DNA from: Paracoccus halophilus
Lineage (GTDB): Bacteria > Pseudomonadota > Alphaproteobacteria > Rhodobacterales > Rhodobacteraceae
Direction: 5' to 3'
Length of the DNA: 64,000 nucleotides
Assembly (NCBI RefSeq): GCF_000763905.1
Contig: NZ_JRKN01000013.1
Location: forward strand, 1-64,000
The notes beneath the pieces were generated by a model. It made no database searches. It was not told the origin of the DNA and worked only from the letters and a program-made list of their open reading frames with translations. Position 1 is the first letter of the stretch, and every line of letters begins with the position of its first letter. The translations under genes and the position numbers were made by a program. Positions 1 through 9,149 of this stretch are shown here, in pieces.

Positions 1-1132
1 CGGTCTGATCCGTCCAGATCCAGCAGTCTGCGCGACCGCAGGTGCCGCTTGCGGCAGAAAATCCTTGTCTAGCGCTCGGATACAGGCGATCTTCACCTCA
101 AACGACACGCCACTTGGGGAATGCAGGATGATATTGCGGTCGGAAGTCAAAGACATGATATGGTCCAGGAATTAGGGCTCCGTCCGGCGACGGAGGCTAT
201 CCGCGCCGGCGAACCGGATCAGGTTTGCAGGAGGTTGCTGCCGCAGTTCAAACGAGCGAAGGCATGGGATCGCAGCCCCGCAGGCAGCTGGTGCGATGCC
301 TAGGAAAACGGGATCGGGCCGCGAGAGGCAGTCCGACAGCACCATATTTTCCAACCGCTACGCCGTGATCGTCATATCACCTCCGCGATGTGTGAATTTA
401 CCGTCGCCACCGGCCCCGACAGGGATCAATCACAGGTGGCAAGCTGTACAAAACAACAACTTTACGATGACATATGTCCCATGCCCGACCGGAATCATCA
501 AGCGCCTGGCCAGGGCGACCCGACGGCAAATAACTGCAGTTTTAAATAACGGCGTGATAACACGACGAACTTGTCGGAGGGATTTCCGCCGATTCACAAG
601 AATGTCAGCGCAGGACCCCGCGAGGCCGCGCCGGCAAGGCCGGGGAGGCGCGCGGATCGGTGCCATGGACGATATGACCGGGGATCATGTCGGGGAATGA
701 CGCGGGCGGAGGGCCTTCTCGCGCCCTGCGAGGCGCCGTCCCGGCGGGGCATACGCCGCATCGCCAATAAGATCAGCGGGACGGGCCACCACACCCCGCC
801 CCGCCGACTGAACAGATTACTCGCAACCTACCCGGAAGCCATGTGCGCGCGCGGGCTCAGCGCCCTGCCCCGCGTCCGGGCCGCCCTCCGTCCGGACACC
901 GAGACCGGGCGGAGGGTGCTTCCTGAACAATGACAACTCGTTAACAACAGGCTTTCTTGCGACAATGCCGGACCGGGAGGCGGCGCAAGTTCAGCTTTCA
1001 AAGGTTGCCCGGAAGATTTCGTCCCGGGTAAGAACAAAATGCCCCGGATCGCTTGCGCCGGCAGTGACATTTCCCACATCCGGACCAATAAGACGCGAAA
1101 CTGGCGATTTTTTTCCGGCGGGGGATCAGGGA
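1..1132. other. Gene-poor leading region
   Basis: I see no convincing protein gene here. The reading frames are short, overlap on both strands and resemble no family I know. A frame reading leftward from 156 off the window edge stays open for 52 codons, but only a little over half of its third positions are G or C, far below the neighbouring genes. Positions 160-345 hold a structured stretch with a perfect 7-bp hairpin (178-195), treated as a separate finding. The last 200 bases presumably hold the promoter of the Crp-like gene. Confidence 0.5.
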
Positions 1133-1831
1133 ATGCAGCTGACCGGCAAGGCGCGCGAGATGTTCATGGCGGTGGCCCGCGAACAGGCCCACCAGCCCGG
1201 CGAAACCCTGATCCTCGAAGCGGATGCCGGTCGCGCGGTCTTTCTGATGCTCGAGGGCGAGGCCGACGTGCTCGTGCATTCCCCCGAGGGGCGGATGGTC
1301 ATCTATTCCCGCGTCAGCCCCGGCGAACTGGTCGGCGTGCTGGCGGCGGTCGATGGCGGCGCGCGCTCGGCCAGCGTGGTGGCGCGCGATGCCGGCCGCG
1401 CGGCCTGGGTCGCGCCGCACGATTTCCAAAAGCTGCAGCGGCAGCCGGATTTCGCGCATTGGCTGCATCTGGATTTCGCCGAGCGCATCCGCAGCCTGTC
1501 CGAACGGGTCTATGAATTCGGCACGCTGCTGGTGCGCGAAAGGCTGGTGCGCGAATTGCTGCGCCTGGCCCAAGCCGGCAAGCCGGGCGACGGGCCGCAT
1601 GTGCTGGATCCCGCGCCGGGCCATATGGAACTGGCCGCCCGCATCGCCACCCATCGCGAAGCCGTCTCGCGCGAGATCAGCCGCCTGACCCGGCTGGGCC
1701 TGCTGCGGCGCAAGGGCCGCGCGCTGCATATCCCGTCCTGCGCCGCGCTGGCGCAGGCGCTGGATCAGGAGGATCGCCCGGTCACGACAGCGCCGTCACC
1801 CGGACCGGCTCGTCAATGCCCTTCAGCGTGA
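1133..1831 (+). CDS. Crp/Fnr-family transcriptional regulator
   Basis: This is a 232-residue regulator. Residues 10-115 form a cyclic-nucleotide-binding beta-barrel. Residues 64-82 match a phosphate-binding cassette: a GEL start and an R-S-A-S end, the arginine and serine that hold the cyclic phosphate in CRP and CAP. Residues 165-200 form a Crp-type winged helix-turn-helix. No Fnr-type iron-sulfur cysteine cluster is visible, so cyclic-nucleotide sensing is the likelier input (inference). The frame opens at 965, but I chose the ATG at 1133 because it has an AGGG Shine-Dalgarno and begins just ahead of the domain. The last 50 bases overlap the 3' end of the convergent cyclase gene, which may make its ligand. 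Confidence 0.85.
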   Translation: MQLTGKAREMFMAVAREQAHQPGETLILEADAGRAVFLMLEGEADVLVHSPEGRMVIYSRVSPGELVGVLAAVDGGARSASVVARDAGRAAWVAPHDFQKLQRQPDFAHWLHLDFAERIRSLSERVYEFGTLLVRERLVRELLRLAQAGKPGDGPHVLDPAPGHMELAARIATHREAVSREISRLTRLGLLRRKGRALHIPSCAALAQALDQEDRPVTTAPSPGPARQCPSA

Positions 1832-2582
1832 CCTCGCGCAGCGCCCCGGGCGCCGCCTTCTGATCGGCGGCATCGCAGACCGCCTCGGTCACCAGGATCT
1901 GCCCCGCCTCGGCCAGGGTCGAGACGCGCGCGGCGATGTTCATCGCCTGGCCAAAGGCGCCGACCTCCTGCAGCATGCCGCTGGCGGCCGAAAACGTGCA
2001 CAGGAATGCCGGCCCGGTATGCAGCCCGATGCCGGCGCGGATCGGGTCGCTGCCCTGCGCTGTCCGGGCCAGCGCCTCGGCCACCTCGCGGGCGGCGGCC
2101 ACCGCCTTCCGCGCGTGATCGGCACCGCTGAACCCGGGCGGCCAGACGCCGATCACCGAATCGCCCTGGAATTCCAGCACGAAACCGTCATGGCGCCACA
2201 GCGCCTCGACCACGGTGTCGCGCATCCGCGCCACCGTCTGGGCATAGGCCGCCGCGCCGATCCTTTCGCCAAGCGCGACCGAGCCGCGCAAATCGCAAAA
2301 CAGGATGCTCAGCGGCACCTCGGCGCCGCCCGGGAACTGTTCGATGAACCTGTCGCAGGCATTGCAGAAGCGCGGGTTGCGGTTCGAGGGGCGCAGCCCG
2401 ATCCGCCGCGCCACCCAGCCGCCGAACCCGCCAAAGGGCGCAAAGCACAGCTTGCAGCGCGGCACGCCCGGCAGCATCCGGTAGCGGCGCTGCTTTCCGG
2501 CCAGCACCGGATGCCCGTCATGAAAGATCTGCCGCCACAATTCCTCATTGCCGATTTCGGGTTGCGAGGCGTTTTCAGGCAT
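1782..2582 (-). CDS. Class III nucleotide cyclase with CxxC pairs
   Basis: A 266-residue soluble cyclase making cAMP or cGMP. The N-terminal part carries two CxxC pairs (CKLC at 43-46, CNAC at 73-76) that look like a metal or redox site. The catalytic domain starts near residue 88, with metal-binding aspartates D97 (FCDLRGS) and D141 (QGDSVIG) and the N-x-A-x-R signature near 215-219. Residue 137, three before the GD pair, is glutamate, where adenylate cyclases usually have lysine and guanylate cyclases have glutamate; the second purine-contact position appears to be glycine. Substrate is therefore uncertain. I chose the ATG at 2582; it overlaps the end of the upstream gene by 8 bases, indicating translational coupling. 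Confidence 0.85.
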   Translation of the reverse strand: MPENASQPEIGNEELWRQIFHDGHPVLAGKQRRYRMLPGVPRCKLCFAPFGGFGGWVARRIGLRPSNRNPRFCNACDRFIEQFPGGAEVPLSILFCDLRGSVALGERIGAAAYAQTVARMRDTVVEALWRHDGFVLEFQGDSVIGVWPPGFSGADHARKAVAAAREVAEALARTAQGSDPIRAGIGLHTGPAFLCTFSAASGMLQEVGAFGQAMNIAARVSTLAEAGQILVTEAVCDAADQKAAPGALREVTLKGIDEPVRVTALS

Positions 2583-3468
2583 GGCTGGCTCCGACGATAT
2601 ATTCCGCAGGCGGTTTCGAGGCATGGATCGCCTGATCCTCGGGGCAGACCGGCAGTTCCTCGCTGTTGCAGACCCCCGTCGCGCACCAGGGCGAGGGGCC
2701 GGCGGTGACGGTCAGCGCCGGCTCGCGCGGCAGGCCGCGATAGTCCAGCACCAGCTCCTCCCCCTCCTTGATCGGGATATCGCAGGGAATGCGGATCTCG
2801 CCGGTATCGGGGTCGCGCAGCGTGATCGAGGGCACGCTGACCACGATGCCCGATTCCAGCATCTCGGGCGCGATCCAGTCGGGCGCCGCCGACAGGCTGA
2901 GCACATGGTCATAGCCCGGCCCGAACAGCGGCTGGCCGTCCTTTCCCGGCGCGATCAGCGCCGTCTGAAGATTGGTCATATGCGCCTCGGCCCCCTTGCC
3001 GAACATCAGGTAGCTGGCCTTTTCCGGCAGCAGATCGGCATGGGAAAACGGGCGGAAGGTGACGATACGCTCGACCGTGACCGGAATTCCGCCGAAAACC
3101 GGGCGCACCACGTCCGGCGCCCAGGGAAAGGGCGAATCGGGCGGGAAATCCGGCAGACCCTGAAAGATATTTCCGGTGAATTCCGACCGCAGCCCCGCCG
3201 CCAGCGAGGGGATATTGAACGCGTCGCCGTCGTCATTGGCCAGCACGAACAGATCGCGCGGAAACTGCGCCATCACCCGGCGCAGCCCGGCGGCGATCTC
3301 GGGCGGCAGCGAAAAGCGCAGCACAAGCTGATATTTATGCACCTCTTCGTGGTACTGCGTCATATGAACGCCGAAAAAGGTTTCCGCCCCCAGAATGGTA
3401 AAGGCGTGCTGATGCAGCACATTGCTGACCGGCGGCGCGTCCGGGTCGGGTGCGTGACAGGGTCTCAT
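2575..3468 (-). CDS. Conserved-looking protein of unknown function
   Basis: A 297-residue, apparently soluble protein with no signal peptide or membrane segment. I do not recognise the family. It is rich in histidine near the N-terminus (a QYHEEVHKY stretch near residue 40) and has several cysteines near the C-terminus (CATGVC and a nearby VCPED), which could bind a metal. Its start overlaps the decarboxylase stop as ATGA, and its own end overlaps the cyclase start, so the three proteins are probably made together. It may modify, sense or accompany the decarboxylase, but nothing in the sequence decides this. Confidence 0.7.
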   Translation of the reverse strand: MRPCHAPDPDAPPVSNVLHQHAFTILGAETFFGVHMTQYHEEVHKYQLVLRFSLPPEIAAGLRRVMAQFPRDLFVLANDDGDAFNIPSLAAGLRSEFTGNIFQGLPDFPPDSPFPWAPDVVRPVFGGIPVTVERIVTFRPFSHADLLPEKASYLMFGKGAEAHMTNLQTALIAPGKDGQPLFGPGYDHVLSLSAAPDWIAPEMLESGIVVSVPSITLRDPDTGEIRIPCDIPIKEGEELVLDYRGLPREPALTVTAGPSPWCATGVCNSEELPVCPEDQAIHASKPPAEYIVGASHA

Positions 3469-5696
3469 CTGCGTCCTTTCTGGTCGCTGTGCAGCCGCAA
3501 GCCGTGTTCATCGCAGATCCGGGCGGCGGCATCCCGGGCCGTCGCATCAAGGATCTGCATCAGGCGCGGGATGAAATCCCCCTCGGCCGTGGCGGTCAGG
3601 AACGGGTTCTGCTGGGTCGAGATCAGAAAGCGCACGCCCATGCCGGGCGGCGCCACGACCCCGGCACGGGCGGCGAAACGGTCGATGAAATCCTGCCCAT
3701 AGGTATCGGCGGTGAATTCCGAGGCGGTGACGAACATCGGTTTGTCGGGCAGTTCGCCCGGCACCACCCTTTCCAGGCTCAGCGCGTGAAAGATCGCCTC
3801 GTTCAGCCGGTTCATCAGGCCAAGATCGCGATTCAGCCCCTGAGACGTGCGGAAATTGAAGGCATAGGTCACGATGCTGGTATCCGAGCCGATTTCGCGA
3901 AACAGCCGCATCAGCGCGGGATCGGCGCGCAGGCGCTCCAGCAGGATGTCATCCTCGACGCAGGCGATTTCCTCGCGCAGGCGGCGGGTTTCCAGCGCGA
4001 CGGCCTCGGCGCCCTGGCCGCGCCGCTCGGCCGGCAGGCGCTGGAACGGGGTGACGGTGATCGCCCCCTCGGGCGGGAAATGCGCCACCAGCGCGGCATA
4101 GAAACGGCGGCTGGCAAAGATGCATTTGGCCAGCAGCCGGCCATAGCCCGACTGGTCGGGCGGGATGACGGCATGGGACAGCCAGACCGCGGCGGGCGCG
4201 GCGCCGGGTTTAGATCCCTCGATACCATAGACGCCCATGCTGGGCACCACCCCGTCGTGAAACACCACCGGCGCGGTAAAGGTGACCAGATCGCGCATCG
4301 TGCCGTCGCGATAACACAGCGCCCCGGCCGGATAGGGGATGAACCCCGCCTTGTGCGGGTCCACGGTCAGCGTCTCGCAGCGGGCGGCGGCGTGGAACCG
4401 CCCTTCGACGGCAGCGCCCAGATGCATGCCCGGCGGCGCATCCTTGTCGCTGTCGTCGATGATCAGATCATCCGCCCCGCCCAGCTTCGAGGGCCGCAGC
4501 ATGGCCGCGAAATAGCCCCCCCAGGCGGCATCGGCATGCAGCGCGAAGGACAGGCCCCGGCCGGTGAATTCGTCGCGCAGATCGGCGATCCGGTCCAGCG
4601 GATCGACCGCGCCCTCTTCGGTCGTGCCCAGCACGCCCACCGCCATCATCACCGGCTGGCGGCGGCGCAGGCAATCGTCCAGGATGCGGCGCAGCGCGGG
4701 CACCTCGATCCGGCCATTGTCATCGACCGGCAGGCTGACCCGCGCCGCGCGGCCCAGCCCCAGCAGCGCCGCGCCCTTGGGCCAGGAATAATGCGCGGTC
4801 GCCGGGGTCAGGATCAGCGGCGTCGGCAGATCGGGCGCATAAAGGCGATGCATCTCGTGCAGGCCGATATCCTGGACATTGCGATCGGCAAGGGCGGCGG
4901 TCACATCCGCGGCCGTGACCCCGGCGGCCCGGGCCACCGCCCCCGAAAGATCGATCACCGCCTGCACCGGCAGGTTCATCAATTGCCACGGGTCCAGCTC
5001 CAGCAGCTTCTGCCTGCCCTGCGCATGGGGTACCGACAGATCGCGGGCCGCCGCCAGTTGCGGCACCTCGCGCAGGGCGGCGGCGATCGCCAGCGGCAGG
5101 TATTTCAGGTTGCGCGCCGCCCAGATCGCCTCGGCATTGGCGACGCTGCCGTCGCAGGTGATATGCCCCCAGGGCTGGCGCTCGGGGTGGTCGAAACCGA
5201 CCATGCGGCACAGGTCGCGGCCGACCTCGATCTCAAGGAGCGTGGTCACCGGCGAGGCCTCGACCGCGACATTGTTCTGGTTGAACAGCAGCCCCGCGAA
5301 ATAGCCCGCGACGCCCGGCAGGGTCGTGTCCCAATACATATGCGACTGGTTGCGATAGCTGGAGAGCGGGATCGAGCCGGCCATCGAGCGGATCATCCTG
5401 TCCAGCTGCGCCTTGATCAGCGCCACCGTGTCGTGATGGGCGGCGGTTCGGAACAGCTCGTCCCGGCCAAGCCGCGGATCCCCGGGCGCGTAATCGCGCC
5501 GCGCGGCGACATGGCCCGAGATCGCCTGATCGACCAATGCGCGCAGCACCTGCTCGTTCTCGGCCTTGGGACCAAGGAACCAGGCCGAGAGGGCGCCCGG
5601 CGCGGCCGGCGGGCTCAGTGCGAACAGGCGGTCTTGCGGCTGCCCTGCGGCATCATCCAGCGCGGCGAGCAATGCGGGATTGGGCCGTCCGGTCAT
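3465..5696 (-). CDS. Group II PLP-dependent decarboxylase, tyrosine decarboxylase-like
   Basis: A 743-residue cytoplasmic enzyme of the pyridoxal-phosphate group II decarboxylases. The PLP lysine is K449 in TVDPHKAGFIPY. The HADAAWGG stretch (387-394) supplies the cofactor aspartate, and H302 in PATAHYSW is the ring-stacking histidine. The run after the lysine (Y-P-A-G, later EGSKPGA with a nearby A-V-W) closely resembles bacterial tyrosine decarboxylases such as the enterococcal enzyme, which is also longer than most of the family. The substrate is probably an aromatic amino acid or glutamate, yielding CO2 and an amine; it cannot be fixed from sequence alone. It leads a three-gene coupled operon and is divergent from a TRAP importer. 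Confidence 0.85.
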   Translation of the reverse strand: MTGRPNPALLAALDDAAGQPQDRLFALSPPAAPGALSAWFLGPKAENEQVLRALVDQAISGHVAARRDYAPGDPRLGRDELFRTAAHHDTVALIKAQLDRMIRSMAGSIPLSSYRNQSHMYWDTTLPGVAGYFAGLLFNQNNVAVEASPVTTLLEIEVGRDLCRMVGFDHPERQPWGHITCDGSVANAEAIWAARNLKYLPLAIAAALREVPQLAAARDLSVPHAQGRQKLLELDPWQLMNLPVQAVIDLSGAVARAAGVTAADVTAALADRNVQDIGLHEMHRLYAPDLPTPLILTPATAHYSWPKGAALLGLGRAARVSLPVDDNGRIEVPALRRILDDCLRRRQPVMMAVGVLGTTEEGAVDPLDRIADLRDEFTGRGLSFALHADAAWGGYFAAMLRPSKLGGADDLIIDDSDKDAPPGMHLGAAVEGRFHAAARCETLTVDPHKAGFIPYPAGALCYRDGTMRDLVTFTAPVVFHDGVVPSMGVYGIEGSKPGAAPAAVWLSHAVIPPDQSGYGRLLAKCIFASRRFYAALVAHFPPEGAITVTPFQRLPAERRGQGAEAVALETRRLREEIACVEDDILLERLRADPALMRLFREIGSDTSIVTYAFNFRTSQGLNRDLGLMNRLNEAIFHALSLERVVPGELPDKPMFVTASEFTADTYGQDFIDRFAARAGVVAPPGMGVRFLISTQQNPFLTATAEGDFIPRLMQILDATARDAAARICDEHGLRLHSDQKGRR

Positions 5697-6039
5697 CGGT
5701 CCTCAGCGGGTTCAGCGAATTAGGCAGTTTTGCCTACTATGCGCCGACGCAGCCGGGCTTTCAACCACATTGCCGCGCCGCGTCGAAAAAAACTCCATTA
5801 TTTATATCGGCTTACGGAAGGCAGGATTCGCGGCCGCCGCAGCCGCAGGATGGCCGCAATGCGGCGGACGCGACCGCCCGGCCGGCGCCGGATCCCGCCG
5901 GATATCGCGACGCCCCGGCGATAATTCCTGCCTGAAATCAGCCTGACGACGCTGATCGCGGTTGCCGTACGCCATCAGTTTGCGACAAACTTCCCCCGGG
6001 CCTGCCGCGAGCGCGGGCGAACTATCAGGGGAGGACAGC
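5697..6039. promoter_or_regulatory. Divergent promoter region between decarboxylase and TRAP operons
   Basis: This 343-base gap separates two divergent operons and must hold both promoters. I see no gene in it. The stretch near 5790-5815 is locally AT-rich and is the best place for promoter elements. A perfect 16-base inverted repeat lies close to the decarboxylase start and is listed separately. Confidence 0.5.
5721..5736. promoter_or_regulatory. Inverted repeat, candidate operator
   Basis: TAGGCA-GTTT-TGCCTA is a perfect inverted repeat with 6-base arms. It lies 25-40 bases upstream of the decarboxylase ATG, where a repressor of that operon would bind. The binding protein is unknown; no regulator gene lies immediately next to it. 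Confidence 0.4.
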
Positions 6040-6987
6040 ATGTCCATTCGTTTCACCTATGCCGCAACCATCGCCGGTGCGCTGGCCCTTGCCAGCCCCG
6101 CCGTCCAGGCGCAGGAGTTCATCAATATCCTGACCGGCGGCACATCGGGCGTCTATTACCCGATGGGCGTCGCGCTGTCGGAAATCTATGGCGAGAATAT
6201 CGAGGGCGCGCGCACGCAGGTGCAATCCACCAAGGCCTCGGTCGAGAACCTGAACCTGTTGCAGCAGGGCAAGGGCGAGCTGGGCTTCGCGCTTGGCGAT
6301 TCGGTGAAATACGCCTGGGAGGGCAATCAGGAGGCCGGCTTCAAGGCGCCGCTGGACAAGCTGCGCGCCATTGCCGCGATCTATCCCAACTATGTCCAGA
6401 TCGCCGCCCTGAAAGAGGCGGGCATCACCACGATCACCGACATGGACGGCAAGTCGCTGTCTGTCGGCGCGCCGAAATCGGGGACCGAGCTGAACGCCCG
6501 CGCCATTCTCGGCGCGGCGGGCAAGAGCTACGAGGATCTGGGCAAGGTCGAATACCTGCCCTTTGCCGAATCGGTCGAGCTGATGAAGAACCGCCAGCTG
6601 GATGCGACGCTGCAATCCTCGGGGCTGGGCAATGCCGCGATCAAGGATCTGGCCTCGTCGCAGGAGATCACCATCGTCTCGGTCCCGGCCGAGATCGTGA
6701 ACGCGATCGGCGCGCCATATGTCGCCGGCGCGATCCCGGCCGGCACCTATCAGGGCCAGACCGAGGACGTGCCGACCGCCGCCGTGGTCAATTTCCTGGT
6801 CACCCATTCCGAGGTCTCGGACGAGACCGCCTATCAGATGGCCAAGCTGATCTTTGACAACCTGGACAAGCTGAAGGCCGCCCATAGCGCCGCCAATGGC
6901 ATCGTGCTGGACAACGCCCCCAAGGGCTCGCCGATCCCGCTGCATCCGGGCGCCGAGCGCTTCTACAAGGAACAGGGGCTGCTCTGA
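6040..6987 (+). CDS. TAXI-family TRAP transporter substrate-binding protein
   Basis: A 315-residue periplasmic receptor of the TAXI class. It has a clear signal peptide (about residues 1-24, ending VQA before QEF). The mature start, with a LTGGTSGVYYPMG stretch, is the TAXI hallmark. The receptor captures a solute and hands it to the fused membrane component encoded next. Known TAXI substrates are dicarboxylates and glutamate-like acids; the substrate here is unknown. The frame opens at 5962, but the ATG at 6040 has a strong GGGGAGGA ribosome site and starts the signal peptide. A gap of 65 bases separates it from the permease gene. Confidence 0.92.
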   Translation: MSIRFTYAATIAGALALASPAVQAQEFINILTGGTSGVYYPMGVALSEIYGENIEGARTQVQSTKASVENLNLLQQGKGELGFALGDSVKYAWEGNQEAGFKAPLDKLRAIAAIYPNYVQIAALKEAGITTITDMDGKSLSVGAPKSGTELNARAILGAAGKSYEDLGKVEYLPFAESVELMKNRQLDATLQSSGLGNAAIKDLASSQEITIVSVPAEIVNAIGAPYVAGAIPAGTYQGQTEDVPTAAVVNFLVTHSEVSDETAYQMAKLIFDNLDKLKAAHSAANGIVLDNAPKGSPIPLHPGAERFYKEQGLL

Positions 6988-7052
6988 CCGGGCGGCCAGG
7001 GCTTTGACAAGGCCGTGACGGCCCCGCCGGGCCGTCACCCGACGGGAGGAAG

Positions 7053-9149
7053 ATGATGGAAAAAACCGCCGACGCAATCCTGCAGACGCCGCCCGATCCG
7101 GACGGCCACGATCCGCTTGGCGCGGGTTTTCCGCCCGGCAGCTGGGGGCTGGCGCTGTTCTGGCTGGCGGTGGCGTTCTCGGTCTTTCAGATCGCGCTGG
7201 CCGCGCATCTGATCGACATGCCCAGCCAGATCGCGCGGGCGGTTCATGTCGGCTTCCTGATGGCACTGGGCTTTCCGCTGCTGGCCCATGCCAAGAAAAT
7301 GGGGCCCGTCGCGCGCGGACTGACCCTTGCGCTGGCCGCCGTGGGCATCGCCATCGCCGCCTATCAATGGGTCGAATATGCCGAGCTTCTGCTGCGCGCG
7401 GGCGATCCGCTGGCGCGCGATATCTGGTTCGGCGTCGCCGCCCTGATCGCCGTCTTCGCCGCCGCCTGGCTGCTGATGGGACCGGCGCTGCCGATCATCT
7501 CGGGGCTGTTTCTGGCCTATGCGCTGTTTGGCCAGTACCTGCCCAGCCCGCTCAACCATCGTGGATACGATTTCGCGCAGGTGGTCGAGCATATCACCTA
7601 TGGCACCGAAGGGATCTACGGCATCCCGATCTATGTCTCATCGACCTATATCTTCCTGTTCATCCTGTTCGGCGCCTTTCTCGAAAAGGCCGGGATGATC
7701 AAGCTGTTCACCGATGTCTCGCTGGGGGTGGTCGGGCATTATACCGGCGGCGCGGCCAAGGTCTCGGTACTGTCCTCGGGGCTGATGGGCACCATCTCGG
7801 GCTCGGGCGTGGCCAATGTCGTGACCACCGGCCAGTTCACCATCCCGCTGATGAAGCGCTTCGGCTATCGCCCCGCCTTCGCCGGCGGGGTCGAGGCGAC
7901 CGCCTCGATGGGCGGGCAGATCATGCCGCCGGTGATGGGCGCCGTGGCCTTTATCATGGCCGAGACGCTCGGCGTGGAATATGTCGAGGTCGTCAAGGCC
8001 GCGCTGATCCCCGCCATCCTGTATTTCCTGGGCGCCTTCTGGATGGTCCATCTGGAGGCCGGAAAGCGCGGCCTGCGCGGGCTGAGCCGGGACGAGCTGC
8101 CCTCGGCCCGCAAGGCCCTGCGCGAGGGCTGGTATCTGGTGCTGCCGCTGGCGGTGCTGGTCTATCTGCTGTTTTCCGGCTACACGCCGCTGTTCGCCGG
8201 CACTGTCGGGCTGGCGCTGACCGGGCTGCTGATCCTCGGCGGCTCGGTCGTGCTGGGCCTGCCCGCCGGGGCGATCCGGATCCTGTTCTGGGTCGTGCTG
8301 GGCATCGTCGCCGCCGCCTTCTTTCGCTACGGGATCTGGGTGGTGGTGACCGCGCTGGCGGTGCTGGTCGCCATCTGCGCCACCTCGAAAGGGGGGCGCG
8401 AGACGCTGGCCATCTGCCGCGACAGCCTGGCCGAAGGCGCCCGCACCGCGCTGCCCGTCGGCATCGCCTGCGCGCTGGTCGGCGTGATCATCGGCGTGAT
8501 GACCCTGACCGGCATCGCCAATACCTTTGGCCAGTTCATCGTCGGCGTCGGCGAAAGCAGCCTGCTGCTGTCGCTGATCCTGACCATGATCACCTGCATC
8601 ATCCTGGGCATGGGTATCCCGACGATCCCGAACTATATCATCACCTCGTCGATCGCCGGGCCGGCGCTGCTGGAGCTGGGCGTTCCACTGATCGTCAGCC
8701 ATATGTTCGTGTTCTATTTCGGCATCCTTGCGGACCTGACCCCGCCGGTGGCGCTGGCCTGTTTCGCCGCCGCGCCGATCGCCAAGGAAAACGGGCTCAA
8801 GATCAGCATCGAGGCGGTCAAGGTCGCCGCCGCCGGCTTCATCGTGCCCTTCATGGCGGTCTATACGCCGGCCCTGATGATGCAGGATGGCGGGCCGCTG
8901 GCGGCGTCGATCGGCTATCTGCCGGCGGTGCTCTATATCGTCGCCAAGGCCGCCATCGCGCTGGCGCTCTGGGGTTCGGCGGTGATCGGCTGGCTGGGGC
9001 ATCCGCTGGCCGGCTGGGAACGCGCGCTGGCCGTCGCCGGCGCCTTCACGCTGGTCGCCGCCATGCCGCTGACCGATGAGATCGGCTTTGCCCTGGCCAT
9101 CGCCTTCGCCGGCCTGCTGTGGTGGCGCCGCCGGCAGGCCGCCGCATGA
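7053..9149 (+). CDS. TRAP transporter fused permease (4TM-12TM)
   Basis: A 698-residue inner-membrane protein in which the small and large TRAP permease subunits are fused, as is usual for TAXI systems. The first third has several membrane segments. The DctM-like part follows, with motifs such as GTISGSGVANVVTTGQF and MGIPTIPNY that form the substrate pathway. Transport should be driven by a sodium or proton gradient. Two ATGs (7053 and 7056) follow a GGGAGG ribosome site; I took the first. The last codons overlap the DUF1850 gene as ATGA. Confidence 0.93.
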   Translation: MMEKTADAILQTPPDPDGHDPLGAGFPPGSWGLALFWLAVAFSVFQIALAAHLIDMPSQIARAVHVGFLMALGFPLLAHAKKMGPVARGLTLALAAVGIAIAAYQWVEYAELLLRAGDPLARDIWFGVAALIAVFAAAWLLMGPALPIISGLFLAYALFGQYLPSPLNHRGYDFAQVVEHITYGTEGIYGIPIYVSSTYIFLFILFGAFLEKAGMIKLFTDVSLGVVGHYTGGAAKVSVLSSGLMGTISGSGVANVVTTGQFTIPLMKRFGYRPAFAGGVEATASMGGQIMPPVMGAVAFIMAETLGVEYVEVVKAALIPAILYFLGAFWMVHLEAGKRGLRGLSRDELPSARKALREGWYLVLPLAVLVYLLFSGYTPLFAGTVGLALTGLLILGGSVVLGLPAGAIRILFWVVLGIVAAAFFRYGIWVVVTALAVLVAICATSKGGRETLAICRDSLAEGARTALPVGIACALVGVIIGVMTLTGIANTFGQFIVGVGESSLLLSLILTMITCIILGMGIPTIPNYIITSSIAGPALLELGVPLIVSHMFVFYFGILADLTPPVALACFAAAPIAKENGLKISIEAVKVAAAGFIVPFMAVYTPALMMQDGGPLAASIGYLPAVLYIVAKAAIALALWGSAVIGWLGHPLAGWERALAVAGAFTLVAAMPLTDEIGFALAIAFAGLLWWRRRQAAA

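Noticed and set aside
1..156. Leftward frame of 52 codons running off the window edge
   Set aside because: Third-position GC is far lower than in the neighbouring genes, there is no clear ribosome site, and the product resembles nothing I know. It cannot be judged without the sequence to the left.
160..345. A functional SRP RNA or a confident TPP riboswitch
   Set aside because: The SRP core tetraloop region is altered, and only the 3' half of the TPP consensus is visible, so it is kept only as a finding.
828..1088. Leftward 86-codon frame upstream of the Crp-like gene
   Set aside because: It overlaps the expected promoter, lacks a ribosome site and has no family features.
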